DNA of 64,000 nucleotides from Blattamonas nauphoetae (Eukaryota; Preaxostyla; Oxymonadida): the NCBI GenBank assembly GCA_033064195.1, contig JARBJD010000138.1, positions 119,286 to 183,285 of the forward strand, written 5' to 3'. The notes below the pieces were generated by a model, which saw only the letters and a program-made list of their open reading frames with translations, was not told where the DNA came from and did not search any database. Position 1 is the stretch's first letter; every line of letters starts with the position of its first letter. Below, one piece after another: positions 32,397 through 42,635 of this stretch. The translations under genes were made by a program, and so were the position numbers.

Positions 32397-35300
32397 ATGA
32401 GTCAAAATACTCCCCCTCCCTGTTCATCTCGAAACGATATCTCTGATAATCATCTTTGTGATATCTCAAGCAGTGAAGACTCCTCAAACGATGAGAACTT
32501 CCAAGACATAGAACAGTTCAAGCAGAGATTAGCTGAAGCCAAGCGAGAAAAAAAGGAGGCCAGTCGAAGAGAACAAGCACTGCAAAAGGCACTTGAACAT
32601 GAACGACGACAAAAAGAACAGGCTCAACGAGAAGCAGAAAAAGCGCAAGAAGAAAAAAAGCGAAAAGAAGAAGCACTCCAACGAAAAGAAGAAGAACTGC
32701 AGCAAAAAGAAGTTGAAAACGCACTGTTAGCAGAAAAAAACAAGCGAATAGAAGAAGAACAAAGGCAAAAAGAAGAAGAAGAACAAAGGCGAAAAGAAGA
32801 AGAAGAAAAAAAGCGAAAAGAAGAAGAAGAACAAAAGAAACAAAAACAGCGAGAAGAAGAAGAAGCCAGACGAAAAGAAATCAGTCTAAACATCATCAAA
32901 GCTCAATCTGAAACACTCGATATGATCAAGCCAATCCTCCAACACTTCCCCCCACCCAAGTCTGAAGGTCTCGCCAAGCTTCTCAGCGACTTTTTCCTGC
33001 TCAATGATGGCCATATCCTGTTTTCAAGGACTTGGCTCAAGAATGATACTGATATCCTGTCAACCCCGCTGCTCTTCCGTCCCGTCTACATTATCATCCT
33101 TCATGAGATATTGAAGTTCATTGAACACTTCTTCAGTGAAGGAGGACCCAAAGAGCGCCCCGGTGCAGCTTTCTACATTGCTGGAGATCAAGGGATTGGG
33201 AAGACATCACTCATGCTGATTCTGATGAGCACATTGTCACACCGTTCTCTTGGCTTCCACTATGAAAAAGGCTTCAAGGGTAGTAAACCACGAGATTTCC
33301 AACCATCAAAGAACCCTAATGGATCCTTCAGATTTGATAAATTAGTGGGTCCTGAAAGAAATGCCATCCAAGATCTCTTCATCCACATCCATGACGATTG
33401 TCCACCTCCCGAAGACATCGAAGACAACCATCTCCATATCATCTTCACCTCTCCAGATCCACTACGACTCCCCATTCCAGAAAAGAAGAAAAAAGCTTCT
33501 CCTGATCAGCCACAACCGCCATCTGCTCAAAAGCCTTCTCCGAACCATCTCTGTCACATCTTTCGTCTCCCAACGTTCTCACTGGCGGAAGATGCCGTCA
33601 CAATGGTCGGGTGCACACCCACAGTCCCGTTCGCTGTCCTCTCCCCGGAGGACATGCAGCTTCATACGAAAGACCAACAAATTCTCCTCTCCATCGAGAT
33701 AAACAAAGAAGAGATCGCTGGAAGACTGCCAGAAGCATCTGATGTGAAGCCTTTGCCGTCCAAGAACTCCTCAGTGGCAGCGCAGCTGAAAACTCTCGTG
33801 GGAGATGAGAGGGTTTCATTAACCCAATGGAAGAACTTTTCCAGAAAATTTCGGAAAGAATACGCATTACGGGAAAAGCAAAAAGAAGAAGAAAGAAAGC
33901 GAAAAGAAGAAGAAGAAAGAAAGCGAAAAGAAGAAGAAGAACAAAAGCGAAAAGAAGAAGAAGAAAGAAAGCGAAAAGAAGAAGAAGAAGAAAATGAACA
34001 AAAACAGCGAGAAGAAGAAGAAAACAAGCAAGAAGAGCTCCTCAAAGCCAATTCCAACATCATCACAGCCCAATCTCAAACCATCAATTTGATCAAGCCA
34101 GTCTTACAACACTTCTCCCCAGGCTGGACTGAAGGTCTCATCGAACCGAAGAATGAGGAAGATACTGTCAATAAAGACGCCGAGCTGAAAAGGAAGGAAG
34201 AAGCCAAGCGAGAAGAAGAAGAATCCACTTTCAGCAAATCGTCAACAGAATATGCACAAATAGAAAATGCACAAAAACTTGAAATTATGTGGCGAGCAAA
34301 TGAAGCATTCATACGAGAAAAAGAAGAAGAAGAAAAGCGAAAAGAAAAAGACAATTTAAACATCAATCAGGACAAACAGACAGACCCTGTCAATCAGCAG
34401 ACAGATCATTTCAACCAAATTCCGCCTCCTGACAATAAGCCAAGCCACATCACACTGCAGACAGATGTCACCGCGTCAACTGTCACTGACTCTAATGAGG
34501 AACCAGCGCCAAGTGGTCTCTCATCGAAAGAAATTGATGCTATTGGTACAGCTAACATGAAACCGAAGAGTGAGAAAGATACTGTCGATGAAGAGATCGA
34601 CAGGTTCTACACGTCACTGAATAAACGGATCCAGAACCAGAAAGAGATACCTGATCGTGAACGCATCATCGCAGTGGTTGACTGGTTGATGGAGCAGCTC
34701 GAAGTCCCCTCCGAGAGAAGCCAAGAACAAGCAAAATTCATCAAAGATTTAATTCGCAAGCTCGTGCTCTTTGAATGGGACCAATCAGTACAGAAAGACC
34801 AGGATGCTCAGAATGCAGAAGCCACAACAACAGCCCAAAAGACTCAGAATGAGGGGAGAGAAGGTGACACTGATCTGGATGAGACAAGCATACTACTAAT
34901 GGGAACACTTTTTGAAGAGGAGGGAATGGGCACAGTTACAGAGGAAGCAGAAGCCGCACAGACAGGCGAAAATGCTCAGAATGAGGGGAGAGAAGACGAA
35001 CCGAAAGCTGAAGCGATAATCACAGAAGATGTCGAAAAAGGTGAGGAAGAGGAGGGAAAGGGCACAGTTACAGAGGAAGCAGAAGCCGCAACGAACGGCC
35101 ACAAAGATCAGGAAGAGAAAGGAAATGACATTGTTCAAAAGATACCGAAGCCTGCAGAAGAGCAGGAGCGAGAAAGACAACGAGTTATTACGGAAAAGCT
35201 TTTCGAGATTGCGGAATCGTACGACCAACCAGCTCCGAATGTCATCGGAGAAATCCAGGAATTCTCTGAATTGATCAAAAAAGTTAAACTGACTGATCCG

Positions 35301-38300
35301 CAGACTTCACCCTCCCCCGAAGACCTCACCGATCTCACAGCACAGCTTGAGAGACTGAAGAGCCACTTGGAAGAACCAGACATCTCTGAAGACGTGAATC
35401 GCCAGAAAGTCCGAGATGAAATGACGAAGATCTCTAAACAGGACGGATTGGATGACAAGAAAAGGAGAACACTTCTGTACAACACTTTGATTGACATGCT
35501 GATTACTCCTCCTCCGTACGATTCCAAAAAAAAGGTTCTGCAGTCTCTCTTCGTCCTCCCAGAGGAAAAGGTTAAGCGCACTGACATAAGTCTCCGAAAC
35601 AACATTGGCCGCCTTCTCTCTGATGTCATCGATACGAGAAACCAACAATCAGACAGCCAAACATTGGCCTTCATTGTGGATGAAATGATCAGCTATCTCG
35701 ACTATTCCCAAATTGACACAGACCCTCCGAACTCAGCTCAATCCGATTTGACTTTCGACAAAGGAAAGATGGCACGCCTGGCGTGTGATCTCCTGATGAC
35801 GATTGTGAATCCACCAATCGCAGCAGTGGATCCCCCACACAAAACGGCGAATCACTTGCTCAATCCAGTGACACCACCGCACATCCAAGAATATCCACCG
35901 CACATCCAACTGGAGACAAGACTGGAGTATGTACAGAATCAGATCGAGCGCGTCCATGTTGAACTCTCACTCGTGTCTCTGATGGATGATTTCTTCTTCA
36001 TTGCTCAGGACATGAATATTCTTGTGACACCTCACTCGATCCTGAAGGGTCTGTCCGAACGACCCGAACAGCCGAAGGTGGATTTGATTCGCGAGCGAAT
36101 GCAAGTGTATTACGGGAATCTGAGAGACGATGGTTTGAGAGATTGGATCAACAAAGCCTCTAAAACACTCCTGCCTCGTCCTGACACACCGGAAAAAACC
36201 CCACTGGAAGAAGTTCAATTGTTCATCGGAAACAATTTGAAATCAATCATCAAGAAATTCAACAAAAAATACAAACCATCAGAATGTTCAGTGATCAATC
36301 GACAATGGCTGGCCATTGTTCGTTCGATGATGAACACCTTTTTGTATCTGATCGACGCAGGCGCCCATCGACACATGATCTTGGAAGAGTACAAAGGACT
36401 CCGAGATCTACTGACAACTGTCTACAAGTCCAACCAACATCATCTGCTGAGTGTAGCTGCTTACCAGCCGAAGAAAGTTGTTGATGATGACGATGAGAAT
36501 GCTGCTGATTATGTGAATGACATGACCATCTTCTTAGATCATTTCAGTACACAACATCCTCTTTATTTTCTTGAACTCCCTCGAACACTCCAGCTCGCAC
36601 CCGTATCTCAGGATCGTCTGGAACAAATGACGATTGCACTCTTCGCTCGGAACATGCTCTGTTTCCTCGAAATGGAGAATGGATTTTGGTTCGACGATGA
36701 CTCCTGCGTTAAACAATTCTTCACTGACTTCCTGCAGCAGTTGAATCCTGGTGATATTGTGCATCGCTCGTTTGTGGACTTCATGAACTCGACAGGTCTC
36801 CTCTCGCAGGAGCACTTCGGACTGACACCTGACAAGTTCACTGACTTCCTGGAGAAAGAACATCCTGAACTGAAAAGCAAGAAAGATTCAGTTCAGACGA
36901 CGAGAGAAACGCCGTCTCTGGCAATAATGACCGAAGAGATAGAGCTTAAGATTCCCGATCCTAAGCAGCAATTCAAAAACTTCCTGACCAGACAGTTTGG
37001 TGTTCACCTTCTGCTGTGGGCTTCGACAGACCTTCTGATGAAAGCAGCTGATGCCATTACATCTCAAGAATCTGGAGATTGGAAAACAGTCGATCGTCTG
37101 AACATGGCTCGTGCGTCGATCTTCGGGCCGTCGCCTCGTTGGCTGACGTCGACCGACGCTCGAACCAACAGAGGACTGACCTTCTTATGGGATGGAGTTC
37201 TGGAAAGCGAGAATGTCGAAGTATTGATGAAAGTAGCAAACTCGAACCACAGCCGAATCATGGAGTTTAATACTCCACATATCTTCTTCGAAAAGACTCT
37301 GAACGCCGCTTGGGATGATATTACTGCATTGGTTCCTGTTCTCCCTGATTACAGGAAAAAGGAAAAGCGACCATCACTTTTGAAATCGGCCTTTTCTTTG
37401 ATATTTAAGAAAACCGCCGAAGCCATCGAACAGATGGAGAAACAAATTCCTTTCGTTGCTCTATCATCCTTCGTGGAGCAAATCATGCAGTCGGAAGTGG
37501 TCGCCGCATTGGCAAGACTGATGACTCAAGATAGGTACGACACATTCAAGAATAGCCTGACCATCCATGGAATCAAATTGCCACCCTATGTGGAAGAACC
37601 ACTTGTTTGCATCGCGTTCCTTTTGAATTGTCCGACAGAGATCCATTTCAGCACAACAACAACATCATTTACATCAAAACACACTCCCGTTGACAAATCG
37701 AGTCTATTCTGGAGTCACCATCCAGCAATGGAAACAACAGCAACGAAGGTCACTACAATATCAATGCTCACTTTCCCAAAGCTCTCGAACCAAAGTGTGC
37801 ATGGCACAAAATTTCCAAAGTCACTCATCCAAACAGGTCGAGGAGAGACACATTTCTATGCTGAAGATCTTCAGGAATTAGAAGAAAGAAATTTACCAGG
37901 GCTTGATTCATTGATTGTGTCAAGAGGGAGTGATAAATCAAGTGAAACGATCTTCATGCCGATTCAAGCAACAACCTCGAAAACTCACTCTCTGGTGCAG
38001 AAAGGCGTCATACTCATCCAACAGTTGCTGTTCCAAGCAATGTGTCATTTGGAGCCATCGGAACCAATTGTGGCGATGTACAATTATGCCACAACGCAGA
38101 AGGAATTTTTCTTTCCTTCGAGGACTGGGATTCTAGGTTTCCATATGGTGTCCTCTTATCTGAAGTTCGACGAAAACACTCTTGCCCACATGTCGAGCAT
38201 ACTCCGCCATCGCGATCGTCCTCTCATGTCTAACCCATCTGAATCGCGGCCAACGATGACAACACGTTTCATCACAGACACTCTCCTCGCGAATCTCCCA

Positions 38301-40913
38301 CAATATCCAACTTTCTCGACAGACTTCGATCCTTGGATAACATCACTTTCTGCAGTGAACTATCGAAATGAACCGAATTTCATTCTGCCGTTTCGATGGA
38401 AACTATTATACGACCTCTTTTGGAAACCATCAACAGATGCATCCCCAGGTGAAGCCAAATCCCCTCAAATCACAATGGATGAGAAAGACGCGAAGGATTG
38501 GAAGGATCGAATGGTAATCCGAACGATACAGGAACTTCTTCGAATTGGAGTTAGTCCCAACGACCTGGGTGAGACAGATACCGACCGAATCAAGACATTC
38601 TCGAGCTTCCTCCTCTGTATTGCCATATCAAGACGAAGGAAAAAACTCTTTCGTTGCGAGCCAATGTTCACCCCCCGAGCACAAGACCATCACTTTGTCA
38701 AACTTGTTCGGTCAATCGTTGGGACTTCAGACTGTCAGTCGATGGTTAAAATTGTGGCATCACTCTCTCCAAAGACGCCAAACAATCATCAGATTAACCG
38801 TGACGCGCATCTCCAACACTTGGACGACCTCTGCAGAGAGAATTGCATCCAGTCGAGACTGTACCCTGTTTACCGCGTCATGACGAACAATGCCATTAAG
38901 CGCATCAGGAATCCTATACAGGAATGTCTATCTGTGATCCAGAGTAAATACGATACTGATGTGTTCCGTGTCCCAACAAGAAACAACCTTTCAGCAATTT
39001 TACACTGTGGAACCGTTCTTCTGGATCACATCATTCCATCGTCTCCTTCCACCTCCACTTCACTCTCTCAATCCAAAACACTGAAAATTCCTCTGCACTC
39101 ATTCGTTCTTGCGAAGTATGGCTTCTCCAATTCGATTCCTTCTCTGTGTGATCTCACACAAGTTGACGTCCAAAAGGAAGTAACAAACGTGACACCATCC
39201 CCACTCAATCAATGGCTCCCGCGTCGAGTTGTGATTGATCCATCGCTCTTCACGCCGGACATTCAGCAAGCGGACTCGTTGTCATATTTCACCATCTTCA
39301 TCCATCGCCTGTTCAACAATCCTTTCATCCCTGTCACAACATCTTTCCTTCCTGGTCATCGGAACCGTATTCAGGACAACGATGACCTTCGCACTCAAAT
39401 CGGAAAGATCACCAAGATCCTCAACACAGTCGATCTCTCGGATCACCCACAATTGAAAAAAATAGTTGACAATCTTTCAGATCTTGACCAATCAGATCAT
39501 CCGTCTGCCGTTTTCTCTCTCCTTTCGGAAATCAGATCGTCTCTCGAGAAGTTCAAACTCAACAAGGCCCGCAAGACTGTCGTACTGGCAGCCCTCGAAG
39601 CGATCGAATCGATCGTGGCAATCCGACAACAGCCAACTCTCGTGTTTGTGAAATCTGGAAATGTTTTATTCCTTCCATCGACAGAAGATCCCAAGATTGT
39701 TGACCAGACGACCCAAAATCCCAAGATTATTGTCGACAGGGAGACAAAAGCTCACCTCTTCCCGATTCCGTTCAGCACGGGATACAAAAAAGGAGAACTC
39801 AGAGAAGAAATGAAGCAACTCTACCAACCATTGACAGATCTTCTGCCAGATAACTTTCCGAAGGAGCATGTCTCACTCTCGCCTCCTCAGGATGGACAAA
39901 ACAAGGAACAAAAAGATCTTACGCCATCGAGGACAGAAACAGAAAGCGAATCTCGAGCAATTCTGGACGCGGCGATTCTGAGATATGGAGGAGTATCGAC
40001 AACGCCTCTCTTCGTGTTTGTTGTTGATGAGGATCTTCCTGACCACGAGAGTCTGCCCATGTCACTTCAATCGTCAGAAGACAACACTCGATGTGGAATA
40101 ATGCGACAGAGAAGCCTTGCAGATGTTCTGTCGATCCTGTTCATGACGCGCATCTCGCGCGAAGTGATGGCACTATCCCTCAACACTTCCCTGAAACCAA
40201 ATGACTTCAACAACTATGTGATCAAATTCATCTCCCAAGTTCTCATGGATGCCAACAAGATCGGAAAGAAAGATACGGAAGATTGTTCAACAATTTTCGA
40301 CACTCTCATTTCTCTTGTCACACAAGAAGGTTTCCACAACCTCGACGAGCACCGCTCAATCGGCATTGAGCTTCTTGTGTCTGCCTATCCACTCCTGCAA
40401 GACGAAACATCTGTTATCTCTCTTTCACGTCTTTTGATGATGTGTAAATCAACACCGGAAGGCGAAACGCGATTGAATACTCTAGTCAACGACGCATCAC
40501 CAACCAATGAACTCGACCTTCTGACTCGCTGGTTCGAGCTTCTGTCTTCGAGCATCGAAAAGAACGGCTTCGCAGTTCCGGAAAACAGTGGTGGTTTCAC
40601 GCTTGCCAGTATTCGATCAAACCTCCTCAATGCTTTCTATCTCGTCATCAAGCTCGAGCACGAGCATCGACAACCACTCGTCAACCACCTTTCCACAACG
40701 ATCAGTTTCATTCTGAACGCAGGCACACAACGGTTCTTCGATGAAAGGGACCGACAAACACTTCACGTCCTACAAACTCTGGCTTCCAAGCGCATCGCGG
40801 AAATTGACAACATGGAAGACACTCGCACAAACATCCTCAGCAAAGTCTATGTGTTGATCGGAAGGATTCTTGACCCCCTTGAGCCTGCAAAAAACGAGCC
40901 CCTAAGAGCTTAA
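32397..40913 (+). CDS. Giant 2,838-residue coiled-coil and P-loop protein
   Basis: One uninterrupted ORF ending at TAA. The ATG at 32397 is the first in frame after an in-frame stop. Residues 45-160 and 490-547 are Glu/Lys/Arg coiled coils built from KRKEEEE-type units. Residues about 262-271 carry a Walker A motif (GDQGIGKTS) set in AAFYIAGDQGIGKTSLML, followed by a Phe-rich segment and FIHIHDD, a possible Walker B; this recalls Crinkler/RHS- or STAND-like NTPases, a weak assignment. A module at 162-185 (IIKAQSETLDMIKPILQHF) is repeated at 551-575 (IITAQSQTINLIKPVLQHF), each directly after a coiled coil. Residues 830-908 contain an acidic repeat (GTVTEEAEAA twice). The remaining 1,900 residues are helical-looking with no recognised domain. 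No signal peptide or membrane span is seen, so it is probably cytosolic. Function is unknown. Confidence 0.85.
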   Translation: MSQNTPPPCSSRNDISDNHLCDISSSEDSSNDENFQDIEQFKQRLAEAKREKKEASRREQALQKALEHERRQKEQAQREAEKAQEEKKRKEEALQRKEEELQQKEVENALLAEKNKRIEEEQRQKEEEEQRRKEEEEKKRKEEEEQKKQKQREEEEARRKEISLNIIKAQSETLDMIKPILQHFPPPKSEGLAKLLSDFFLLNDGHILFSRTWLKNDTDILSTPLLFRPVYIIILHEILKFIEHFFSEGGPKERPGAAFYIAGDQGIGKTSLMLILMSTLSHRSLGFHYEKGFKGSKPRDFQPSKNPNGSFRFDKLVGPERNAIQDLFIHIHDDCPPPEDIEDNHLHIIFTSPDPLRLPIPEKKKKASPDQPQPPSAQKPSPNHLCHIFRLPTFSLAEDAVTMVGCTPTVPFAVLSPEDMQLHTKDQQILLSIEINKEEIAGRLPEASDVKPLPSKNSSVAAQLKTLVGDERVSLTQWKNFSRKFRKEYALREKQKEEERKRKEEEERKRKEEEEQKRKEEEERKRKEEEEENEQKQREEEENKQEELLKANSNIITAQSQTINLIKPVLQHFSPGWTEGLIEPKNEEDTVNKDAELKRKEEAKREEEESTFSKSSTEYAQIENAQKLEIMWRANEAFIREKEEEEKRKEKDNLNINQDKQTDPVNQQTDHFNQIPPPDNKPSHITLQTDVTASTVTDSNEEPAPSGLSSKEIDAIGTANMKPKSEKDTVDEEIDRFYTSLNKRIQNQKEIPDRERIIAVVDWLMEQLEVPSERSQEQAKFIKDLIRKLVLFEWDQSVQKDQDAQNAEATTTAQKTQNEGREGDTDLDETSILLMGTLFEEEGMGTVTEEAEAAQTGENAQNEGREDEPKAEAIITEDVEKGEEEEGKGTVTEEAEAATNGHKDQEEKGNDIVQKIPKPAEEQERERQRVITEKLFEIAESYDQPAPNVIGEIQEFSELIKKVKLTDPQTSPSPEDLTDLTAQLERLKSHLEEPDISEDVNRQKVRDEMTKISKQDGLDDKKRRTLLYNTLIDMLITPPPYDSKKKVLQSLFVLPEEKVKRTDISLRNNIGRLLSDVIDTRNQQSDSQTLAFIVDEMISYLDYSQIDTDPPNSAQSDLTFDKGKMARLACDLLMTIVNPPIAAVDPPHKTANHLLNPVTPPHIQEYPPHIQLETRLEYVQNQIERVHVELSLVSLMDDFFFIAQDMNILVTPHSILKGLSERPEQPKVDLIRERMQVYYGNLRDDGLRDWINKASKTLLPRPDTPEKTPLEEVQLFIGNNLKSIIKKFNKKYKPSECSVINRQWLAIVRSMMNTFLYLIDAGAHRHMILEEYKGLRDLLTTVYKSNQHHLLSVAAYQPKKVVDDDDENAADYVNDMTIFLDHFSTQHPLYFLELPRTLQLAPVSQDRLEQMTIALFARNMLCFLEMENGFWFDDDSCVKQFFTDFLQQLNPGDIVHRSFVDFMNSTGLLSQEHFGLTPDKFTDFLEKEHPELKSKKDSVQTTRETPSLAIMTEEIELKIPDPKQQFKNFLTRQFGVHLLLWASTDLLMKAADAITSQESGDWKTVDRLNMARASIFGPSPRWLTSTDARTNRGLTFLWDGVLESENVEVLMKVANSNHSRIMEFNTPHIFFEKTLNAAWDDITALVPVLPDYRKKEKRPSLLKSAFSLIFKKTAEAIEQMEKQIPFVALSSFVEQIMQSEVVAALARLMTQDRYDTFKNSLTIHGIKLPPYVEEPLVCIAFLLNCPTEIHFSTTTTSFTSKHTPVDKSSLFWSHHPAMETTATKVTTISMLTFPKLSNQSVHGTKFPKSLIQTGRGETHFYAEDLQELEERNLPGLDSLIVSRGSDKSSETIFMPIQATTSKTHSLVQKGVILIQQLLFQAMCHLEPSEPIVAMYNYATTQKEFFFPSRTGILGFHMVSSYLKFDENTLAHMSSILRHRDRPLMSNPSESRPTMTTRFITDTLLANLPQYPTFSTDFDPWITSLSAVNYRNEPNFILPFRWKLLYDLFWKPSTDASPGEAKSPQITMDEKDAKDWKDRMVIRTIQELLRIGVSPNDLGETDTDRIKTFSSFLLCIAISRRRKKLFRCEPMFTPRAQDHHFVKLVRSIVGTSDCQSMVKIVASLSPKTPNNHQINRDAHLQHLDDLCRENCIQSRLYPVYRVMTNNAIKRIRNPIQECLSVIQSKYDTDVFRVPTRNNLSAILHCGTVLLDHIIPSSPSTSTSLSQSKTLKIPLHSFVLAKYGFSNSIPSLCDLTQVDVQKEVTNVTPSPLNQWLPRRVVIDPSLFTPDIQQADSLSYFTIFIHRLFNNPFIPVTTSFLPGHRNRIQDNDDLRTQIGKITKILNTVDLSDHPQLKKIVDNLSDLDQSDHPSAVFSLLSEIRSSLEKFKLNKARKTVVLAALEAIESIVAIRQQPTLVFVKSGNVLFLPSTEDPKIVDQTTQNPKIIVDRETKAHLFPIPFSTGYKKGELREEMKQLYQPLTDLLPDNFPKEHVSLSPPQDGQNKEQKDLTPSRTETESESRAILDAAILRYGGVSTTPLFVFVVDEDLPDHESLPMSLQSSEDNTRCGIMRQRSLADVLSILFMTRISREVMALSLNTSLKPNDFNNYVIKFISQVLMDANKIGKKDTEDCSTIFDTLISLVTQEGFHNLDEHRSIGIELLVSAYPLLQDETSVISLSRLLMMCKSTPEGETRLNTLVNDASPTNELDLLTRWFELLSSSIEKNGFAVPENSGGFTLASIRSNLLNAFYLVIKLEHEHRQPLVNHLSTTISFILNAGTQRFFDERDRQTLHVLQTLASKRIAEIDNMEDTRTNILSKVYVLIGRILDPLEPAKNEPLRA

Positions 40914-41093
40914 ATTGTCCTCCCCAAGAAACCTATTATCACAATTCCTCAGCATTTCTTCATTCAGGAACCATTCGCAATTCCCATGTTTTTGAACAAT
41001 AATCACAGAGAACCACTCGATTCAGCACATTTCTGTCATTCTATTCACAAGTGGGATTCTTTTCCATTCCCTTTTTTCGATAGTGAGAGGCCG
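40914..41093. other. 3' flank of the giant ORF
   Basis: Short AT-rich spacer ending where segmental duplication copy B begins. Confidence 0.5.
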
Positions 41094-41203
41094 AGTCGAG
41101 TGAAAAACGTAGTGCGAAGTGAAATGATGACATGAATGAAGTGATGGAGTGACATGGGAGATGAAGATGAAGTGAGACGAAGCATAACAGAGAAAGACAA
41201 AAT

Positions 41204-42072
41204 GGGCAGAAATTTTTGAAAGCTGAATCCCGTCCCCAATGTCGCAATGTTGTTGAGTGCAGTTTAATTTGGCAAAATTATGTGATAAAACTACTATAGA
41301 GACGAAAATGAATGAGAAGTGAAGTGTTTACTACTCTTCACGCGGTGAAAGGGAGACGCATATTTTTGCTGTCCGGTCTCCGAGCCATCATCTCTTCATC
41401 ACGATCCCCCAATTGTATGAGATGAAGAGTCTGTGGGGTTTGTATCTGTTGAATTCTCCATTTTCTTCATTTTCTCCTGTTATCCTGAGCACGTCGTCAA
41501 CTCTTCATCCTCCACAAAAACTCTTACGTATATAATTTCCAATTTGTCACTTCTTCCTTCGCTTAAATATGGACTTTGTCTTCCCCTGTCATGTTTGTTG
41601 ACTCAGATCAGGTTGAATTGTGACAAAACTTGCATGGTTTTGGTTGTCAGCCTCTGCATGGGTTCAAAATGGCACAACAATCACCAAAATGAAAGAAAAA
41701 AGATAAAAGACTTGAAATAGCATGAGATACCATTTTCATGAACTGAGACCTCATATTTGTTTAACTGTGTGTTCTGGCTGTCGCAAACTCATTTGCGCTG
41801 AGTTTGCAAGACAGGAAGAAAATAATGAAGGAGAGGAATATACAGATGATTGAAGTGAAATTTATTGGGGCGATTGTCACAGAGGACCACTCGAAACGAG
41901 ATGGGACGCTCGATCGTTTTTCCCGCATTTCATTCTAATGTTTTAAAAATCGATTGAATTCCCTTAAATGTGATAAACAGCAACACAGTGAAGCGGTTTT
42001 TTGATATAAGAGCACCTATTATCTTCAGGGGGACAAAAGTCCAAAAAAGACTGTTTTCAAAAATTTCTGCCC
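41204..42072. mobile_element. 869-bp MITE with 18-bp perfect terminal inverted repeats
   Basis: Ends read GGGCAGAAATTTTTGAAA inwards on both sides without mismatch. AAAT flanks both ends (41200-41203, 42073-42076), a likely 4-bp target duplication; copy A has an uninterrupted matching site near 21025 (ATAATATC for AAAATCTC). No transposase frame inside; short ORFs at 41433-41720 look like chance. Confidence 0.85.
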
Positions 42073-42635
42073 AAATCTCATCTCACAGAAAACCAAAACA
42101 AGAACAACCTTTCCAAAAATCATGACACAAATTGAGAAAATGACTAAAGAGTGAATAGAAGATGCAATGAAAGCAGAGATAGTTGATTGAAGAAGATAGA
42201 ACGAAGATAAGAGAAAGAGTGGTTGTGTGATGTTGGCTTCTCGATCGAGGGCACAAATCAAGAACCCAACCTTCCGTGAGAGTCGGAGTTCCTTCTTCCA
42301 CAAATTGAAGTAAGAATGAAATGGAAAGAAGAGATGCAAGAGGAACATCCAACCAGTATCGAAGGAGAGGTGAACGAATGAAGGAGAGAGATGGCAAGAC
42401 GTGAGTCCATCGTCCATCCCGTGAAGTGGATGTGTTCAGTGAAATGAAGCGTTCATGTTGAGAGAGCAGAAGTGGTGAGTTGTCCGCTCATGTTGAGTTG
42501 GGGAGTGATTGGATTCGATCATTCGTGCGTGACGGTGAGTTGTGTCGTCGTCTCGTGATTAGTTGTGAAGTGACAGGATTCGATTGTTGTGTGTGAGATG
42601 TGAATGTGTGTTGGAGTGTGGTAAAATGAGGTGAG
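42073..42635. other. 3' flank of receptor copy B
   Basis: Matches 21027-21513 of copy A. Contains short GTGAGTTGTGTC-like and GATTCGATYGTT repeats near 42500-42600 that are duplicated relative to copy A; no gene seen. Confidence 0.5.

Noticed and set aside
32518-34366. Phe/Ser-rich minus-strand ORFs opposite the giant coiled-coil gene
   Set aside because: They are complements of GAA/AAG-rich coiled-coil codons.
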